Positions 1-7,732 of a stretch of 64,000 nucleotides of DNA are shown one piece after another (position 1 is the stretch's first letter; each line of letters begins with the position of its first letter). Made by a program: the position numbers and the translations under genes. Source of the stretch: Ferruginibacter sp. (GTDB taxonomy: Bacteria; Bacteroidota; Bacteroidia; Chitinophagales; Chitinophagaceae); contig JAEUVU010000013.1 of assembly GCA_016786725.1 (NCBI GenBank), positions 310,001 to 374,000 of the forward strand. Direction: 5' to 3'. The notes below the pieces were generated by a model. It made no database searches. It saw only the letters and a program-made list of their open reading frames with translations, and was not told the DNA's origin.

Positions 1-748
1 ACACAAAAGTAAAGGCAATATTGCCGGTAACATTTGCCGTGCCTGGTATCAGGCCGACAATATTATTGATAAGTATGAATAAGAACACCGTTAAAAGATA
101 AGGCAGGTATTTGTTGCTTTTGGCACCCAGGTTTGGTTTGGCAACCTCATCGTTCACAAAATTAACGATGGTTTCCATGGTGTTTTGCATACCTTTTGGC
201 GCAGAAGTAATTCCCTGGCCCGTGCCATACTTTTTTGCAACCCTGATAAGAATAACAACCAGTAAAGTAAGCGCCAATAGCATTTGTACCACATTACGGG
301 TTAAAGAAAGGTCGTATAGTTTTACAGTTTCATCAATCTTTCCGTTTGCATCAACCGGTACAATATTACCTGCCGAGTATTTATTACGGTCCAGGCCTTC
401 AGCATCAATTTTTTCGTTGGTCAACAGGGCATAACCCTCATGCGTTTCGTGGCCATGATGAAAAACGGATGACATGAAGCATGAAAAGCCTTTCTCTTTC
501 GAATATAAAATAACCGGTAAAGGAATAGTTGCATGGTGCATGTGACCGTCGGATCCTTTGTAAGATAAAAAGTGGAATTCGTGGGCATCCATAATATGGC
601 CGAAGATCACTTCGTTGGCATCAAAAATCTTCTCTTTTTTAGCACCTTCTCCTGTTGGTTCAGGATTAGCAAAAGCAGCAGTATAAAAAAACACTAAACT
701 TACGCTGAAAACCGCTACCAGTAATGATTTGATGCTCTTTGACGCCAT
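1..748 (-). CDS. atpB: ATP synthase F0 subunit a (AtpB), 3' end beyond window
   Basis: Membrane subunit a of F1F0 ATP synthase, which forms the proton half-channels against the c-ring. The reading frame is open from ATG at 748 to the window edge (249 codons). It begins with a signal-like segment (MASKSIKSLLVAVFSVSLVF), then a long His-rich periplasmic extension (residues about 25-120) typical of Bacteroidota AtpB. After that come a hydrophobic helix (MLLALTLLVVILIRVAKKYG) and the family sequence METIVNFVNDEVAKPNLG followed by YLPYLLTVFLFILINNIVGL. The essential C-terminal arginine helix lies outside the window. Other atp genes would be expected further left on this strand. A -7 promoter element sits just upstream. 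The assignment is very sure; only the 3' end is missing. Confidence 0.95.
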   Translation of the reverse strand, partial: MASKSIKSLLVAVFSVSLVFFYTAAFANPEPTGEGAKKEKIFDANEVIFGHIMDAHEFHFLSYKGSDGHMHHATIPLPVILYSKEKGFSCFMSSVFHHGHETHEGYALLTNEKIDAEGLDRNKYSAGNIVPVDANGKIDETVKLYDLSLTRNVVQMLLALTLLVVILIRVAKKYGTGQGITSAPKGMQNTMETIVNFVNDEVAKPNLGAKSNKYLPYLLTVFLFILINNIVGLIPGTANVTGNIAFTFV

Positions 749-768
749 AGTATTCCTGTAATTTGGCG

Positions 769-776
769 CAAAGATA
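769..776 (-). promoter_or_regulatory. -7 promoter element for atpB
   Basis: Read on the minus strand this is TATCTTTG followed by C, a perfect match to the Bacteroidota -7 consensus TAnnTTTG. It lies 20 bases upstream of the atpB start at 748. No clear -33 TTG was found at the usual distance, so the call rests on the -7 element and its position. Confidence 0.5.
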
Positions 777-815
777 AGGATGGAGGGGGGAAATTAAAAA
801 TTGATGGGGAAGAAT

Positions 816-1313
816 TTAGGAAATATTGTCCTTGTCCATATCTTCTCTAAGTTTTTTGATTTTTTCAAGCTCGATTACATCTATCTGGTCTTTTGGGCGG
901 TTTACTGCCTTTTTATTTGCAATGAGCTGATTTATATGAAGAAATGGCACTTTTACCCCCTCAAAATCGCCAATTGTTGCAATCGCTAAAGATTGTTCAA
1001 AAGTAAAATCTTCTAATCCGATCATACTAATCAGTATATCAAGCCGTAAACCGTTGTTTAGCGTAAAATCGCTCCAGCCGGGAACGAATTGCATCCTGTG
1101 CATCATATAGTAATCACCCATTTCGGCTTCTTTAAAAGCCAATCGTAAATTATTTCTGTTTTCAAGTGTATCCTCTATCCAGATATCCATATCTCCGGTA
1201 AAACGCTGATAACCATGAATATTTGTGGCAAAACCACCTACTGTAATATATCTTACATGATAAGTGTTGAGACATTTCCAAAATTTTAATATTTCAGCAT
1301 CAAAAATATCCAT
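816..1313 (-). CDS. Nucleotidyltransferase-fold protein (DUF6036/AbiEii-like)
   Basis: A 165-residue cytoplasmic protein with the signature of minimal nucleotidyltransferases: a glycine pair at residues 26-27 (ITVGGFATNIHG) followed by TGDMDIWI with acidic residues at 41 and 43, the expected metal-binding positions. The third acidic residue may be in LRLDILI further on. Such proteins transfer nucleotides to protein or RNA targets and are often the toxin half of toxin-antitoxin pairs, but many of this subfamily have no known role. It is the last gene of an apparent minus-strand operon, 17 bases after a 69-residue protein that itself follows the ABC exporter. The fold is fairly sure; the function is not known. 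Confidence 0.7.
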   Translation of the reverse strand: MDIFDAEILKFWKCLNTYHVRYITVGGFATNIHGYQRFTGDMDIWIEDTLENRNNLRLAFKEAEMGDYYMMHRMQFVPGWSDFTLNNGLRLDILISMIGLEDFTFEQSLAIATIGDFEGVKVPFLHINQLIANKKAVNRPKDQIDVIELEKIKKLREDMDKDNIS

Positions 1314-1330
1314 GATGGAAAATGAAACTA

Positions 1331-1540
1331 TCAGAACGATTTATAAGGCTTATGTATAAAAGTACCTTTTTTTAATGTTTGTTGTATTTTGTATAAAGAT
1401 GTAGCAAACAAAAACCTTTCCATGTGAGTTCTTTTCAAAGCATCTTTTAATAATGTCAAATCTTCCTTTTCATATGCAGCTTGTGCTTCAGAAACCGAAC
1501 TCTCTTTTGTTTTTTCGATATGATAAATGTCAGAAGGCAT
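1331..1540 (-). CDS. Small helical protein, partner of the nucleotidyltransferase gene
   Basis: A 69-residue protein that I do not recognise. It is charged and probably all helical (for example AQAAYEKEDLTLLKDALKRT), with a basic C-terminal end (KGTFIHKPYKSF). It has no signal peptide or membrane segment. It sits 19 bases after the ABC exporter and 17 bases before the nucleotidyltransferase gene on the same strand, so the three are probably co-transcribed. By position it could be the antitoxin or adaptor partner of the nucleotidyltransferase; that is inference only. Confidence 0.55.
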   Translation of the reverse strand: MPSDIYHIEKTKESSVSEAQAAYEKEDLTLLKDALKRTHMERFLFATSLYKIQQTLKKGTFIHKPYKSF

Positions 1541-1559
1541 GCTGCAATTTACAATTTTT

Positions 1560-3395
1560 TTAAATCATGCTCCTTTGCTTTTCAAACTGCATCTTGTGCA
1601 ACTGGTAATAAAATCCCTGTTTTGCCAGTAATTCATCATGGCTGCCTATTTCTTTTATTTCGCCCTTATCCAGTACCATAATTTTATTGGCTTTACGGAT
1701 AGTAGAAAGACGATGAGCAATAACGATAGAAGTACGGTTTGCGATCAATTTGTTGATGGCATGTTGTATCAATGCCTCGCTTTCGGTATCAACTGATGAA
1801 GTGGCTTCATCCAGTATTAAAATTGCAGGATCATACAACAACGCTCTTACAAAAGACAATAACTGCCGCTGTCCCAGCGATAGCGTAGCGCCTCTTTCCA
1901 TTACATTATAATCATATCCACCGGGCAACTGTAAAATAAAATCATGTACGCCGATCATTTTTGCAGCCTGTACCACATCCTCCTCTTTTATATCGGCATT
2001 GCGGAGTGTAACATTATCTTTTACCGAGCCGCTGAAGAGAAAAACATCCTGCAACACCACAGCAATATTAGCCCGCAGGTCATCCAGATAATAATGCTCA
2101 ATATCGGTATCATCAATGCTGATACACCCTTTATTGATATGGTAAAGGCGATTAAGTAAACTAATGATGGAAGTTTTGCCGCTACCCGTGTGACCTACAA
2201 TGGCCAGTGTTTCGCCGGGATTAATGCTGAAGCTGATATCTTTTAAAACGTACTGCTCGTCAATGTAAGCAAACCAAACTTTATCAAATTCAACCTTGCC
2301 ATGTAATTGCTTTGTTGCAATAGTGCCCTGGTTAATCGTGGTATCCTCATTATCCAGTACTTTAAAAACACGTTCACTGGCAATCATGCCCATCTGAAGC
2401 ACATTGAATTTATCGGCTATCACACGCAGCGGCCTGAAGAGTAAATTCAAACAAAGAATGAATGCTGTGATCACACCGGCAACTTCTTCGGCTCTTAGTT
2501 TTTGTGCAATGGCATTTGCTGCATCGCCCGAAACAAGCACCTCTTTTGCAGCCCACCAAACCAATAAGCCGATTGACAAAGCCATCACCAGTTCAACCAC
2601 CGGAAAAAAAACAGAGTAAGCAAAAATGGCTTTGATATTAGCATTGCGGTGTTCTTTATTGATGCTGTTAAACTTTTTGAATTCACGTTTCTCTGCCGCA
2701 AATGCCTGGATAATTGCCATGCCGGTAATATGTTCCTGCACAAATGCATTGAGGTTGGCAACAGCATTGCGAACCCGTATGAATGATTTATTCACGCTTT
2801 CTTTAAAAAAATAAGTAGCAATAATTAAGACAGGAAAGGGCGCAAGGCAAACCAAGGTTAACTGCCAGTCAACCATAAACATGTAAGTGAGTACAGAAAT
2901 GATTGACAATAAATCGGCAATAATGGGTATCAACCCGTCGCTGAAAATATCATTGATGGATTCAATATCGTTGATGGTTCGGGTAGTGAGTGTGCCGATG
3001 GGGGTTTTATCGTACTGTGTTAAATTAAGATGCAGTATCTTTTTGTAAGTACTCACACGCATGTCTCTCACCACGCTTTGCCCAAGTGAAGCAGTGAGAA
3101 AAGTAAAGGAAAAACGCAGGCCTGTTTCCAGCAATAGTAGTACGATCTGGATCAACGTGATCTCAATGATAAATCCTCCCGGCCCGTTTATAAAATGTGA
3201 GACTGTATTGTTTTTGATACCGTCATTAATGGTAAGCTGGATGAGCAATGGCCTTAGTGGTGAAATAACTGCAAGTACTACCGCCAGGATCAATGAGCTG
3301 TAAAATTTATTTTTATAAGGAGCGGCAAAATGAAATACCCTCCGCAACAACGAAAAATTGAAAATTTTTCTTTTTGCTTTAGGTTGATCGGTCAT
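1560..3395 (-). CDS. MsbA/LmrA-type ABC exporter (fused permease and ATPase)
   Basis: A 611-residue half-transporter that would work as a homodimer in the inner membrane, exporting lipids, drugs or peptides by ATP hydrolysis. The N-terminal 340 residues form the six-helix permease (hydrophobic stretches near 32-55, 75-100, 150-195 and 255-320). The ATPase domain shows Walker A GHTGSGKT at 401-408, signature LSLGQRQ at 505-511, Walker B AILILDE at 524-530 and the switch histidine at 561 (IVIAHRLSTI). All catalytic residues are intact. It leads a probable three-gene operon with the two small genes downstream. A perfect -7 element lies only five bases before the start codon, suggesting a nearly leaderless message. 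The substrate cannot be read from sequence. Confidence 0.9.
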   Translation of the reverse strand: MTDQPKAKRKIFNFSLLRRVFHFAAPYKNKFYSSLILAVVLAVISPLRPLLIQLTINDGIKNNTVSHFINGPGGFIIEITLIQIVLLLLETGLRFSFTFLTASLGQSVVRDMRVSTYKKILHLNLTQYDKTPIGTLTTRTINDIESINDIFSDGLIPIIADLLSIISVLTYMFMVDWQLTLVCLAPFPVLIIATYFFKESVNKSFIRVRNAVANLNAFVQEHITGMAIIQAFAAEKREFKKFNSINKEHRNANIKAIFAYSVFFPVVELVMALSIGLLVWWAAKEVLVSGDAANAIAQKLRAEEVAGVITAFILCLNLLFRPLRVIADKFNVLQMGMIASERVFKVLDNEDTTINQGTIATKQLHGKVEFDKVWFAYIDEQYVLKDISFSINPGETLAIVGHTGSGKTSIISLLNRLYHINKGCISIDDTDIEHYYLDDLRANIAVVLQDVFLFSGSVKDNVTLRNADIKEEDVVQAAKMIGVHDFILQLPGGYDYNVMERGATLSLGQRQLLSFVRALLYDPAILILDEATSSVDTESEALIQHAINKLIANRTSIVIAHRLSTIRKANKIMVLDKGEIKEIGSHDELLAKQGFYYQLHKMQFEKQRSMI

Positions 3396-3399
3396 TTAG

Positions 3400-3407
3400 C
3401 AAAGGTA
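3400..3407 (-). promoter_or_regulatory. -7 promoter element for the ABC exporter operon
   Basis: Read on the minus strand this is TACCTTTG then C, a perfect TAnnTTTG element. It ends five bases from the ATG at 3395, so transcription would begin at or within a base or two of the start codon. No good -33 element is visible. Confidence 0.5.
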
Positions 3408-3470
3408 TGGGGGTTTTGAGTTTGGTGTTGAGAGTTTTGGGTTGAGCGGGTTAAAGTGTTACTCACCTGT

Positions 3471-3502
3471 ATTCCTAATTCCCAATTCTTAATTCCTAAT
3501 TT
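3471..3502. repeat. Low-complexity AATTC direct repeats
   Basis: AATTC or a near variant recurs about every 7-8 bases, four to five times, in the gap between two minus-strand genes. The same kind of word-like intergenic repeat is seen between the two-component genes and between the phosphate genes. No function is evident. Confidence 0.5.
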
Positions 3503-3506
3503 GTAT

Positions 3507-5720
3507 TTACTCCTGTGCCATATTATTATATCCTTTTAAAAAAATGGCCCCCAGGTTTTTATAAGGAGGAATATAATTTTCCCAGCTATCCCTGATAGAC
3601 CTGTTTGTATCTGCAGCAAATAATTTTGTAAGTGAGGCCCACATTTTTTTCCATACCAGTTTTTGGCCCGATTCAAAAGTTTGATTCAAATAATTAAGAA
3701 TGGGCCTGTTAATATCGCCTGCACCAATCTCTTTGGTAGAGATAATATGTGCATCAGGATTTACATCAATTATATCATTCAGGTTTTTAAAGCCACCGCA
3801 ACTGCCCAGCACCACAACTTTAGCATCGCCAGCCATACGCCGGATGGTACGTGGCAGCCAGTAACTGTGCCCACGATGTACTACTACTGCAGGATGCATG
3901 CCGTTTTCAAAAAGGTAATTGTTCAGGTGTACCTGTGCACTGTCATCCAGGTTGGCATCGTTATCCAGCGGGCGATTGGCATAAATCCAAACCTTACCTT
4001 TTTTAGATTTTATTTCGTACCACTCACTGCTGTAAGTAATGTTCCACTCTTTTGGAGAAAAAGAACTGATAAAAGAAGGGAAAAAAGTTTTTCCGTCTTT
4101 ATCGCCATACCAGTACACCTGCTGCACAATTCTGCCGCTGTCATCTCTCAGGTCTTTATTTTCTATTTCGTAAATGGAAGGGATGCCGAGCAGTTTGGTC
4201 AGGTCAATCTTGTTGGTAGTATCGGCTGATAAAAAAATTGTTTTTAACAAACCATAGATTGTTTTGCCCCGGCTGTTGTTTTTTTCAACGCCTTCTTTTT
4301 CATTTGCAATTACGTAACTGAGTATGGTGCTTTGTAATTTTTTATCGGCAATGCTGCTGTAAGAATCGGCCACATCTATTGCATCTTCCAGGTTGTTGGT
4401 CTTATCGAGGTTGGCAATAAATTCACGCATTAAATTTTCAGATGAACTTTGAGGCATGTAACTCAAAAAATTATCAAGCTTATTAAAGTTGGCCGTCATT
4501 TTAATGAACTTCTTAAAAAAATCATAGTTCACATTGTGCAGTAAAGAATCGGTTCTTGGTACTTTACCCAACCGTTGTAACATACGCTGGTAGCTATGTT
4601 TAAAGCTTGATGTATAAATATCACTTTCACCCATTATCATCATAAAATACAGGTCAACTGCCGATAACGAATCTGTGGCACGCATACGTGTGTTGATATT
4701 GCTGAGATCGTGCAGTTCATTGATAGGAGTAATAAAATGCTGAATGGCTTTGCTCTTTAAAACCTCTCTTAATCCATTGGCTCCAAACATGGCAACGGGT
4801 GTGTCTTTCACGGGGCCGGTAATTCTTTTTGAATAATCAATTTCTGTTTGTACCAGCAGCTTAAAATACCCTACACTATCATATGCTTCTCCTTTTCTGT
4901 CAATATATTTTTTTATATCCTCAATACTTTTCTTCCCTTTAAGAATATCATCAAGAAAGGGAAAATATAACAACGCATTGGGGGTTTTACTAAGTTCAAC
5001 AATTGTTTTAACAAGGGGGTTACTGTTGCGGTGTATCAGCATCCCCACTTTTGAATTGGAAGCCTGGGCAATATTGTAAACAGCCGTGGGGTTAAGCAAA
5101 GTACTCTTTACAACCAGTGAGTCAGCAAAAGGTTCGCTAACGTATGGCTCAATGGTTTGAAGGATTTTATCCGGGTAAAGTGAACAGTATTTTAAGTACA
5201 ATATCTTTTTGCTATCGGCATATCCTTCATTTTCTGCAAAAACTTCAACAAGGATTTTACCTGTTGCATAGGGCAATTTTTCAATTTCGGATGCCATGCT
5301 CAGGCTGTCAATATCGGCAGCCATAATTTTTTCAAATGATTCAACTAACTCCGGTGTGTTTGCTGGATTGAACTCTTTTGACCGGTAGTTGTACCTGAAT
5401 TTTTTTAATAAAATTTCTATATAAGTCAGGTATCTTATTTTATCATTATTGGTAATGATCTTTTTATGTTGTTCAACAAAATCTTCCAGTTCATTAATCT
5501 TATTGGTAAAAAAGCCGGTTATAACCAGGTTCGTTTCTGGTTTGTGTGTAATGTTTACCTGGCCATCAGTTTTTCCGTCCAGCTGGTCAATCTGTGCCTG
5601 CTCATTATCAATTTTGTCGTGAAAAAGCTGGCGGTATATGGGAACGATTACAGAGTCCTGGGCAGCAAAGGCAGGGGTAAAACTTATAAGTATTAAACAA
5701 CTGAGTAAATATCTCTTCAT
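3507..5720 (-). CDS. Secreted protein with possible clan CD (caspase-fold) peptidase C-terminus
   Basis: A 737-residue exported protein with a type I signal peptide (MKRYLLSCLILISFTPAFA). Residues 25-500 are helical and not recognised. The C-terminal part has two hydrophobic strands each ending in a candidate catalytic residue: AVVVHRGHSYWL with His618 and VVVLGSCGG with Cys641. A hydrophobic strand before His-Gly and another before a glycine-flanked Cys is the hallmark of clan CD cysteine peptidases (caspases, gingipain, clostripain, CHAT). Here the order is R-G-H rather than H-G, and the His-Cys spacing of 23 residues is shorter than usual, so this is a suggestion, not a family assignment. 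It is transcribed divergently from the two-component pair. I know of no named product. Confidence 0.7.
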   Translation of the reverse strand: MKRYLLSCLILISFTPAFAAQDSVIVPIYRQLFHDKIDNEQAQIDQLDGKTDGQVNITHKPETNLVITGFFTNKINELEDFVEQHKKIITNNDKIRYLTYIEILLKKFRYNYRSKEFNPANTPELVESFEKIMAADIDSLSMASEIEKLPYATGKILVEVFAENEGYADSKKILYLKYCSLYPDKILQTIEPYVSEPFADSLVVKSTLLNPTAVYNIAQASNSKVGMLIHRNSNPLVKTIVELSKTPNALLYFPFLDDILKGKKSIEDIKKYIDRKGEAYDSVGYFKLLVQTEIDYSKRITGPVKDTPVAMFGANGLREVLKSKAIQHFITPINELHDLSNINTRMRATDSLSAVDLYFMMIMGESDIYTSSFKHSYQRMLQRLGKVPRTDSLLHNVNYDFFKKFIKMTANFNKLDNFLSYMPQSSSENLMREFIANLDKTNNLEDAIDVADSYSSIADKKLQSTILSYVIANEKEGVEKNNSRGKTIYGLLKTIFLSADTTNKIDLTKLLGIPSIYEIENKDLRDDSGRIVQQVYWYGDKDGKTFFPSFISSFSPKEWNITYSSEWYEIKSKKGKVWIYANRPLDNDANLDDSAQVHLNNYLFENGMHPAVVVHRGHSYWLPRTIRRMAGDAKVVVLGSCGGFKNLNDIIDVNPDAHIISTKEIGAGDINRPILNYLNQTFESGQKLVWKKMWASLTKLFAADTNRSIRDSWENYIPPYKNLGAIFLKGYNNMAQE

Positions 5721-5784
5721 AGTACATTGCTGCTGCGCCTTCGTAAAATTACGCCGGCAGGCGGATATATATCGTTTTACGGGT

Positions 5785-5792
5785 CAAATTTA
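5785..5792 (-). promoter_or_regulatory. -7 promoter element for the clan CD-like gene
   Basis: Minus-strand TAAATTTG then A matches TAnnTTTG. It lies 64 bases before the start codon at 5720. A dyad with 8-bp arms (5792-5821) abuts and overlaps it, in the place where a regulator could compete with RNA polymerase. Confidence 0.4.
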
Positions 5793-5821
5793 TTGTTAAT
5801 GAATCGTTTTTGCTTAACAAT
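5792..5821. promoter_or_regulatory. Inverted repeat, possible operator in a divergent promoter region
   Basis: Perfect 8-bp arms ATTGTTAA (5792-5799) and TTAACAAT (5814-5821) lie 22 bases apart centre to centre, two turns of the helix. They fall between the divergent clan CD-like gene and the two-component pair. The half-site resembles the TGTTAAG unit of the phosphate-locus repeats but in inverted arrangement. Confidence 0.4.
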
Positions 5822-5848
5822 TTGATAATACAAAACGGTGTGCAAACA

Positions 5849-5880
5849 TTGTTCCTGATTAAAGGTAAAGACTATTTTTG
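5849..5880 (+). promoter_or_regulatory. Promoter of the response regulator gene
   Basis: A -33 TTG at 5849-5851 and a perfect -7 element TATTTTTG at 5873-5880 followed by C, with 21 bases between, fit the Bacteroidota consensus. The ATG at 5887 is only six bases beyond the -7 element, so the message would be leaderless or nearly so. Confidence 0.6.
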
Positions 5881-5886
5881 CGCCGT

Positions 5887-6570
5887 ATGAGCGTAACAAA
5901 TTCTGTTAAAAAAATACTGATTGCTGATGACGAACCGGATATCCTGGAAATTATTCAATACAATTTGCAGAATGAAGGTTACGAAGTAATAACAGCAAAG
6001 AATGGCAACGAAGCCATTGAACAGGCAAAACGCTCTCAACCCGACCTGATCATACTTGATATAATGATGCCCGGTAAGAATGGGATAGAAGTTTGCAATC
6101 ACCTGCGTTTACAACCGGCATTCAATGATACACTCATCATATTCTTAACAGCTTTAAGCGATGAAGGAACAGAGGTAAAAGGCCTGGAAACCGGTGCCGA
6201 TGATTTTATTACCAAACCCGTAAGTCCCAAAGTGCTGGTAAGCAAAGTAAATGCACTTTTCAGGAGGGTAAATAAAGAAGAGACCGGTATTTTACAAATA
6301 GGCGGCTTAACAATCGACAGGGAAAAATATATCGTCACTTATCAGGGTAATAATATCATTCTTGCCCGTAAGGAATTTGAACTGCTGGCTTTACTGGCCG
6401 GTAAGTCCGGTAAGGTTTTTCTCCGCAACGAAATACTGAACCAGGTTTGGGGAACTGAAGTTATTGTTGGCGACCGCACCATAGATGTACACATCCGTAA
6501 AATACGCCAGAAACTAAACCTTGATTGTATAACTACAGTAAAAGGCGTTGGTTATAAGTTTGATCTGTAG
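5887..6570 (+). CDS. OmpR/PhoB-family response regulator
   Basis: A 227-residue two-component response regulator. The receiver domain (residues about 9-125) has the acidic pair D14/D15, phosphoacceptor Asp58 in DLIILDIMMPG, the Thr in FLTAL and Lys in FITKPVS. The C-terminal winged helix (about 130-227) is of the OmpR/PhoB type, with RKEFELLALLA and DRTIDVHIRKIRQKL, and binds direct-repeat DNA. An upstream TTG at 5878 is in frame, but it overlaps the -7 element, so ATG 5887 is chosen. A histidine kinase gene follows 108 bases later. The 11-bp-spaced repeat arrays at 43.8-50.4 kb are plausible targets, because PhoB-type regulators bind such repeats; that link is inference. Confidence 0.93.
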   Translation: MSVTNSVKKILIADDEPDILEIIQYNLQNEGYEVITAKNGNEAIEQAKRSQPDLIILDIMMPGKNGIEVCNHLRLQPAFNDTLIIFLTALSDEGTEVKGLETGADDFITKPVSPKVLVSKVNALFRRVNKEETGILQIGGLTIDREKYIVTYQGNNIILARKEFELLALLAGKSGKVFLRNEILNQVWGTEVIVGDRTIDVHIRKIRQKLNLDCITTVKGVGYKFDL

Positions 6571-6592
6571 TGAAATTCAAAAGTAAAAAGTA

Positions 6593-6652
6593 AAAAATCA
6601 AAAGACCTTAAATTATACACTTCTCCATTTTGACTTTTAACTTTTGATTTTT
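6593..6652. repeat. Inverted repeat between response regulator and kinase genes
   Basis: Perfect 12-bp arms AAAAATCAAAAG (6593-6604) and CTTTTGATTTTT (6641-6652) with a 36-base loop. The surroundings are the same words repeated (AAAAGTAAAAAGT, GACTTTTAACTTTTG). It lies inside a co-directional gene pair, so it may form an mRNA stem-loop. There is no GC-rich stem and it is probably not an efficient terminator. Confidence 0.5.
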
Positions 6653-6678
6653 GCCTTGTACCTTGCAGCTTATTCATC

Positions 6679-7728
6679 ATGCCCACTTCAAAAAACTTTT
6701 CACCACAGCAGTTATCAGCAATTACAGCGTTTGGGTTATCGCTGCCAATATCTGTTGGCATTTATGTTTTTAAACCGGTTTGGTGGATTGCCTTGTTATC
6801 TTTTGTTGTAATTTTCGCAGGGGCTTACGGTTTAATTGTTTATACCCTGCAAACATTCATTTACCGTAAAATAAAACTCATTTATAAATTCATTTATCAA
6901 ACCAAGGCAAGCAAAAAAGAAGAGTTTTACTATAAAAATATCCTGCCGCAAAAAAGTATTGATGAAGTGAGGCAGGATGTGGAAACCTGGGCTGAACAAA
7001 GAAAAGCCGAGATAGAAGTGCTTCAGCAAAACGAAGCTTACCGAAAAGAATTTTTACAAAACCTGAGTCACGAACTGAAGACACCGATCTTTGCCATACA
7101 GGGTTACGTGGATACTTTACTCAACGGCGCTCTGGATAAGCCGGAAGTGAACATAAAATTTCTGCAAAGTACCTCACGAAATATAGACAGGCTGGTGAAC
7201 CTGGTTGATGACCTGGATTCAATATCAAAATTAGAAAGCGGCGAACAGCTTTTATTAAAAGACAGTTTTGTTGTACAGGATCTGTTAAAAGAAGTTTATG
7301 AAACTTTATCCTTTAAGGCAGATGAAAAGCAAATAAAGTGCATTATAAAAAAAGGCTGCGAACAACCTTTGACTGTTTTTGCCGATAAAGAAAAAATACG
7401 ACAGGTATTCATAAACCTGGTTGATAATGCCATTAAATACGGAAAACAGGCAGGTACTATTGAAGCCAGCTTTTATAAAGTTGACGGCGCCAAAGTGCTT
7501 ATAGAAATAAGCGATGATGGTGCCGGTATTGCCGAAGAGCACCTTCCCCGGATATTTGAACGTTTTTACCGTACGGATCTTGCACGCAGCCGCAAAGTGG
7601 GCGGCAGCGGTTTAGGTTTGGCCATCTGCAAACACATCATAGAAGCACATGAACAAACCATTCATGTAAGGAGCAAAATTGATGTAGGCAGTACATTTGG
7701 CTTTACGCTGCAGAGCAGGAAGGATTGA
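6679..7728 (+). CDS. PhoR-like sensor histidine kinase
   Basis: A 349-residue inner-membrane sensor kinase, cognate of the response regulator just upstream. Two adjacent N-terminal helices (about 12-31 and 33-59) are joined by a very short loop, so there is no periplasmic sensor domain. A linker follows, then the H box NLSHELKTP with His131, the N box FINLVDNAIKYGK, and the ATP-lid motifs SDDGAGIAEEHLPRIFERFYR and GGSGLGLAICKHII. No PAS domain is evident. The lack of an extracytoplasmic domain is known for PhoR proteins, which sense phosphate status through the transporter and PhoU-type proteins. The genes for such partners lie about 43 kb away in this window. Identity as the true PhoR is likely but not proved. 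Confidence 0.9.
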   Translation: MPTSKNFSPQQLSAITAFGLSLPISVGIYVFKPVWWIALLSFVVIFAGAYGLIVYTLQTFIYRKIKLIYKFIYQTKASKKEEFYYKNILPQKSIDEVRQDVETWAEQRKAEIEVLQQNEAYRKEFLQNLSHELKTPIFAIQGYVDTLLNGALDKPEVNIKFLQSTSRNIDRLVNLVDDLDSISKLESGEQLLLKDSFVVQDLLKEVYETLSFKADEKQIKCIIKKGCEQPLTVFADKEKIRQVFINLVDNAIKYGKQAGTIEASFYKVDGAKVLIEISDDGAGIAEEHLPRIFERFYRTDLARSRKVGGSGLGLAICKHIIEAHEQTIHVRSKIDVGSTFGFTLQSRKD

Positions 7729-7732
7729 AACT

